Source of the DNA: Myxococcales bacterium
GTDB lineage: Bacteria; Myxococcota_A; Polyangia; Palsa-1104
DNA: 17,364 bases
Assembly: GCA_023248835.1 (NCBI GenBank)
Contig: JAHFDU010000041.1
Span: 1-17,364, forward strand
Reading direction: 5' to 3'
Shown here one piece after another: positions 14,478-17,364 of the stretch; the stretch's first letter is position 1; each line of letters opens with the position of its first letter. A program made the position numbers and the translations under genes. The notes under the pieces were generated by a model. The model worked only from the letters and a program-made list of their open reading frames with translations, did no database searches and was not told the origin of the DNA.

Positions 14478-14931
14478 CTTTCTCACTCAGCCGCTTGATG
14501 TCCTCTTGATCCTGTCCGCTGCCGCGCAGCGATTTAAGCAGCGCCAAGCCCTCGCGCGAAACCACCCAAACCGTCCCATACTCCCACGCCATCGGCTGGC
14601 GACCGGCCCACGCCTTGTCGATCGCTGGAGTCACCAGCAGAAGATCGAGCATGAGCAGATCCCCGCCCAAGTCATCGAGTTTCGACAGCCGACGAATCTC
14701 GACAGCGCCGCCTTGAAAACTCATCGGAGCGGCAGGAATTGTAAAGCCGAGCTGCCCAGCGACCGCCTGGACTCGTTCCAAATCGGCGGGCACAACCAAT
14801 AAATCGATGTCGATGGTCGCACGAGCCAGCGCATGAACCGCCAGCGCCAACCCACCACACACCGCGTAGTCGATCCGGTTTGCCTCGAGCGCCAGCACCA
14901 GCGCCTTGAATTCATCGAAGAGATCGAGCAT
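14467..14931 (-). CDS. Nucleotidyltransferase-fold protein (AbiEii/MNT-like)
   Basis: The 154-residue product has YAVCGGLALAVHALARATIDID, giving the Gly26-Gly27 motif and Asp41-x-Asp43 of minimal nucleotidyltransferases. A later acidic residue in LLMLDLLLV (Asp96) may be the third ligand, and the C-terminus REGLALLKSLRGSGQDQEDIKRL resembles the family's conserved tail. Relatives transfer nucleotides to tRNA or proteins and include AbiEii-type toxins and MntA-type antitoxins; the role here is unknown. ATG 14931 is chosen. A GGAGGGAG run about 20 bp upstream is far from ideal spacing, and GTG 14958 is an alternative. An 18-bp perfect palindrome abuts the start, suggesting autoregulation. The unknown gene downstream overlaps it. 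Confidence 0.78.
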   Translation of the reverse strand: MLDLFDEFKALVLALEANRIDYAVCGGLALAVHALARATIDIDLLVVPADLERVQAVAGQLGFTIPAAPMSFQGGAVEIRRLSKLDDLGGDLLMLDLLLVTPAIDKAWAGRQPMAWEYGTVWVVSREGLALLKSLRGSGQDQEDIKRLSEKDED

Positions 14932-14948
14932 CGATGATCGATCATCGA
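14931..14948. promoter_or_regulatory. Perfect 18-bp palindrome at the nucleotidyltransferase start
   Basis: TCGATGATCGATCATCGA is identical to its own reverse complement. It occupies the bases just in front of, and touching, the start codon of the - strand nucleotidyltransferase gene. Such a site could bind a dimeric repressor, and it also places the start region in a possible mRNA hairpin between the GGAGGGAG run and the ATG. Confidence 0.5.
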
Positions 14949-15004
14949 CTCCCTCCACAGGCGGGTCAAGAACAATACCTTCTGAAGGTCGTAGGTCCAA
15001 GGTA

Positions 15005-15161
15005 CGTCAGTTTTATCGTGGGCGTGGGCGTAGGCGTGGGCGAATCAACGACGGAAACCGGCCATGCACCGTTGGAAAATGCCGCGATGTGTCTTGCGTT
15101 ACCGTCGGCACAGAGCACGGATTTTCGTTTCACGCCTACGCCCACGCCCACGAAACTGACG
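15005..15161. repeat. 157-bp inverted-repeat unit with GTGGGC hexamer arms
   Basis: The left arm (15005-15038) and right arm (15131-15161) are inverted copies, identical except for a three-base TAT insertion (or an equivalent local difference) near CGTCAGTTT. Each arm reads GTGGGC, GTGGGC, GTAGGC, GTG from the outside in, and the odd GTAGGC sits at the same place in both, so one arm is a copy of the other. The 92-bp interior has no convincing gene. It sits between the transporter stop (15176) and the nucleotidyltransferase start. It may be a MITE-like element or a large RNA hairpin or terminator. Confidence 0.72.
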
Positions 15162-15175
15162 GATACCGCCTAACC

Positions 15176-15901
15176 TCAGGGCGTCGGGCCAACTTGGAAC
15201 AGCAGCCCAACCCCGTATCCGACGAGCGCAGAGGCGACGCCGATCACCGCCATTTCGGCCCCGCTCTTTGCCCACTGGCCAACTGTGGTCACCGCTTTGT
15301 AGGCGCCGACAGCGAACAGCGTCGCGGCGGCGACGGCGAGCGCGACCCACATCGCGCGCCCGACGCTGAGAAAGAAAAACGGTAGCAGCGGAAGTAGCGA
15401 GCCAACCATCGCCGCGAGGCCAACCCGCGCCGCCGAGCGCAGCGCTCTTCCCCGCGGCACCGGCATGAGCTGCAGCTCTTCCGCCATCATCACCGCCACC
15501 CAAACGTCGCGGTTCGCGGTGATGGTCTCAACGATCTTCTCGAGCAGCTCGCCGGAGAACCCTTTCTGACGATAGAGCTGGCGGATCTCGTCACGCTCGA
15601 TTTCGGGCACCGCGGCAACATGGCGCCGCTCGCGGTTGCGTTCGCTCTCGTAAAGCGCCTGGTCGGCCTGCTTTGACGTATAGGCCACCGCGCCCATCGA
15701 CACTGACTCGGCAAAAGTCGCCGCCAGTCCGGCTGCGAGCACGATGTGGGCGTCGTGAGTCGCAGCGGCAACGCCAAGGATCACGCCGAGCACGTTGACC
15801 AGCCCATCTTGGCCACCCAGGATGACCTCCGATAGCGTCGACCGATGCCGGTGTGGGTCGAGATGAAAGTGATACTGGTGCGCGGGGGTGGGCGCGTCCA
15901 A
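15176..15901 (-). CDS. VIT1/CCC1-family iron/manganese transporter
   Basis: The product is about 241 residues and matches the VIT1/CCC1 family, which moves Fe2+ or Mn2+ across membranes. The N-terminus HRHRSTLSEVILGGQDGLVN followed by VLGVILGVAA is the family's first-helix signature. TM2 contains FAESVSMGAVAYTS. A hydrophilic, glutamate-rich middle section (ESERNRERRHVAAV through WVAVMMAEELQL) matches the metal-binding loop, and three C-terminal hydrophobic segments follow. The start is not secure: no ATG lies between the previous stop and the conserved N-terminus. I use the TTG at 15901, one base after the foldase stop, which suggests reinitiation; an ATG at 15961 inside the foldase gene is an alternative. 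The frame is open to 16180, but that part is the shadow of the foldase gene. Confidence 0.88.
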   Translation of the reverse strand: MDAPTPAHQYHFHLDPHRHRSTLSEVILGGQDGLVNVLGVILGVAAATHDAHIVLAAGLAATFAESVSMGAVAYTSKQADQALYESERNRERRHVAAVPEIERDEIRQLYRQKGFSGELLEKIVETITANRDVWVAVMMAEELQLMPVPRGRALRSAARVGLAAMVGSLLPLLPFFFLSVGRAMWVALAVAAATLFAVGAYKAVTTVGQWAKSGAEMAVIGVASALVGYGVGLLFQVGPTP

Positions 15902-15902
15902 A

Positions 15903-17363
15903 CTAGTTAAACGAGGGCGGCGGTCGATCGCTGCAGGGCTGATATTTGGTCTTGGTCGCATCGCTGCGGCTGTCATACACCAGCACCTCGTCGTTGACTT
16001 TGATCGCGCCCTGATCGCGCAACTCGACGCAGCGGCTCTTCGACCAACTCTCGACCAGGTGGCTCCATTTTTCGAGCTTGAATTGGCGCTCGAGCTCGAC
16101 CTGGCGTTTTTTGAACTCTTCGGCGTCGGCCTGCTTGCGCTCCTTGACTCGTACCACCACGTAACTTTCGCCGGCGGCAAATGGACCTTCGACGGCAGCG
16201 GGCTTCAGTTCAAACGCATGTCGACTGAGCTCCGGCGAGGTGCCAATCAGCGGAACGGTCTCGCCTTTGCGCGCGTACAGCCCCGTCTCCTCGAGTTTCG
16301 GCAGCGTCCGATCGCCTTTGTCGTTCTTGTCGGATTGATTGGTGGTCTTGGGAAACAGAGCTTCCAGCTTTTCGCCGCTCTTTACTCGCGTAAGCGCTGC
16401 CTCTGCGTCGGTTTTGGCGCGCAGTTTCGCCTGCTCCGAACGCACCGCGGTTTCGGCGAGTTCTCGCGCTGCGCTCTCAAATGGAACATCGCCCTCGCGG
16501 AAATCTTCGATCTTGACCAATTCGAAACCGCGATCGGTGCGCTCAGGTCCAAGCAGGTCGCCCTTTTTTGCAGCAAAGACTTTGTCTTCGAGCGCCGGCC
16601 CGAGACCGGAAAATCCCTTTTGCCGAAAACCCATTTCGCCGCCGCGCTTTTTGGCCGAGTCTTGCGTGGAAAATTTCCGCGCCACTTCTTCAAACGCAGT
16701 GCCAGCCTTGGCCTTGGCGGCGGCTTCGTCGATCTGCTTGCGCGCTTTGGCCTCTAGGTCTTTGGGCGCAGCTTTGGCGAGCTCGACCAACACGTGGCGC
16801 AGGTGCGCCTGCTTGGGCAACTTCTTGTACAAAAACGCGCGGTCTTCAAATTGCTTTTTCAGCTCGGTCTCATGCGCTTTGACATATTGGTCGAGCAGCT
16901 TGGGCGTCACTTCGACGTCGTCGGTGTAGCGCGAGCCGGAAAACCGGACGAATTCGAGATTGACCTGATTTTGAGAATCGACGTAGTCGGTCTTGACCTC
17001 GTCGGTGGTGGCTTTGGTCGCGCTCTTGGTCAGATCGCTCCATTTTTGCGCCAGCAGTTCGCGCCGTTCAAGCTCGCGAAAATGGAGGACCGTCATGCCG
17101 TGTTGATTTTGCAGCCACATCGACATGTGATCGTAGTCAAGCTTGCCCTCTTTGACCACGAACGCGGGCAGCGACTGCTCGCGGCCGAACAGCACCATTT
17201 TTCCGTCGCGCAGCACATCCTCCGCCTCTTCTTCCGAGACGGCAAGGCCTGAGCGCTCGGCCTCGCGCGACATCAGCTCACGCTCAATCACCCGATCCAT
17301 AATTCGCTCTTTGATGTTTTGCCGACGCAAGATTTCGGGCGGCAGCCCGCCGCCAAACAGCAT
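15903..17363 (-). CDS. PpiD/SurA-like peptidyl-prolyl isomerase (5' end outside window)
   Basis: The visible 486 residues contain a SurA-N-like helical region (about residues 10-180, IKERIMDRVIERELMSREAE) and one parvulin domain (about 186-290: HLRHVLVELAKAA, FEEVARKFSTQDSAKKRGGE, MGFRQKGFSGLGPALEDKVF, FELVKIEDF). A long lysine/glutamate-rich helical C-terminus follows (VVRVKERKQADAEEFKKRQV). The layout resembles PpiD, a membrane-anchored periplasmic foldase. The anchor and true start must lie to the right, because the first in-window ATG (17361-17363) begins in what looks like the middle of the N-terminal helical region. The stop is one base before the proposed start of the transporter gene, so the pair is probably an operon. 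Confidence 0.88.
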   Translation of the reverse strand: MLFGGGLPPEILRRQNIKERIMDRVIERELMSREAERSGLAVSEEEAEDVLRDGKMVLFGREQSLPAFVVKEGKLDYDHMSMWLQNQHGMTVLHFRELERRELLAQKWSDLTKSATKATTDEVKTDYVDSQNQVNLEFVRFSGSRYTDDVEVTPKLLDQYVKAHETELKKQFEDRAFLYKKLPKQAHLRHVLVELAKAAPKDLEAKARKQIDEAAAKAKAGTAFEEVARKFSTQDSAKKRGGEMGFRQKGFSGLGPALEDKVFAAKKGDLLGPERTDRGFELVKIEDFREGDVPFESAARELAETAVRSEQAKLRAKTDAEAALTRVKSGEKLEALFPKTTNQSDKNDKGDRTLPKLEETGLYARKGETVPLIGTSPELSRHAFELKPAAVEGPFAAGESYVVVRVKERKQADAEEFKKRQVELERQFKLEKWSHLVESWSKSRCVELRDQGAIKVNDEVLVYDSRSDATKTKYQPCSDRPPPSFN

Positions 17364-17364
17364 G

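Noticed and set aside
14934..15173. Small open frames giving VGVGVGVG and PTPTPTPT peptides
   Set aside because: They are direct translations of the GTGGGC hexamer arms on the two strands and have no ribosome-binding site or family likeness.
15902..16180. Extending the VIT1-like protein upstream into the foldase gene
   Set aside because: The extra 93 residues are serine/arginine-rich low-complexity sequence created by the out-of-frame foldase gene, and the family normally begins close to the HRH...GGQDG motif.

Overview
The window has two unlike halves that meet at a pair of tRNA genes near 10.07-10.22 kb. The base composition is GC-rich. A periplasmic SpoIID-domain protein, a PpiD/SurA-like foldase, a small membrane-anchored protein and a VIT1-like transporter all suggest a Gram-negative host, most likely Myxococcota or another lineage of the former Deltaproteobacteria. 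That placement is inference, since no rRNA or marker gene is present.

Region 1 (about 1-10067) is most of an integrative, probably self-replicating element. Every gene is on the + strand and many are overlapped or nearly abutting. Block A (188-6712) holds a sigma-like regulator, a phage-type ssDNA-binding protein with an SSB-like C-terminal tail, a DinG/XPD-family iron-sulfur helicase, and a large primase-helicase fusion. A 350-bp non-coding gap (6713-7062) follows. It carries ten copies of a 10-bp element (TGCCGGACTT) in both orientations around a very AT-rich core and looks like an iteron-type replication origin. Block B (7063-10045) holds a small four-cysteine protein, a RecB/Cas4-like PD-(D/E)XK nuclease with an Fe-S cysteine set, an excisionase and a tyrosine recombinase. 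The recombinase gene ends 22 bp from the 3' end of a tRNA-Glu gene, the usual layout of an element integrated into a tRNA 3' end. The other attachment site is not in the window. No capsid, terminase, conjugation or cas1/cas2 genes are visible.

Region 2 (10068-17364) looks like ordinary chromosome. On the - strand are a CPBP-family membrane protease, a SpoIID/LytB-domain protein, tRNA-Gln(CTG) and tRNA-Glu(CTC), tightly spaced in that order. Divergent from them on the + strand are a small membrane-anchored protein and a dienelactone hydrolase. Convergent on the - strand come a nucleotidyltransferase with an overlapping unknown gene, a 157-bp inverted-repeat unit of GTGGGC hexamers, a VIT1/CCC1-family transporter, and the 3' part of a parvulin-type foldase that runs off the right edge.

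Reading block A and block B together: the SSB, helicase, primase-helicase and iteron region form a replication module, the nuclease and four-cysteine protein are a likely DNA-processing pair, and Xis/Int move the element. The sigma-like gene with its operator-like repeats is the likely switch. The most unusual points are the iteron region, the GKG variant P-loops in both large ATPases, and the zinc-less primase N-terminus.
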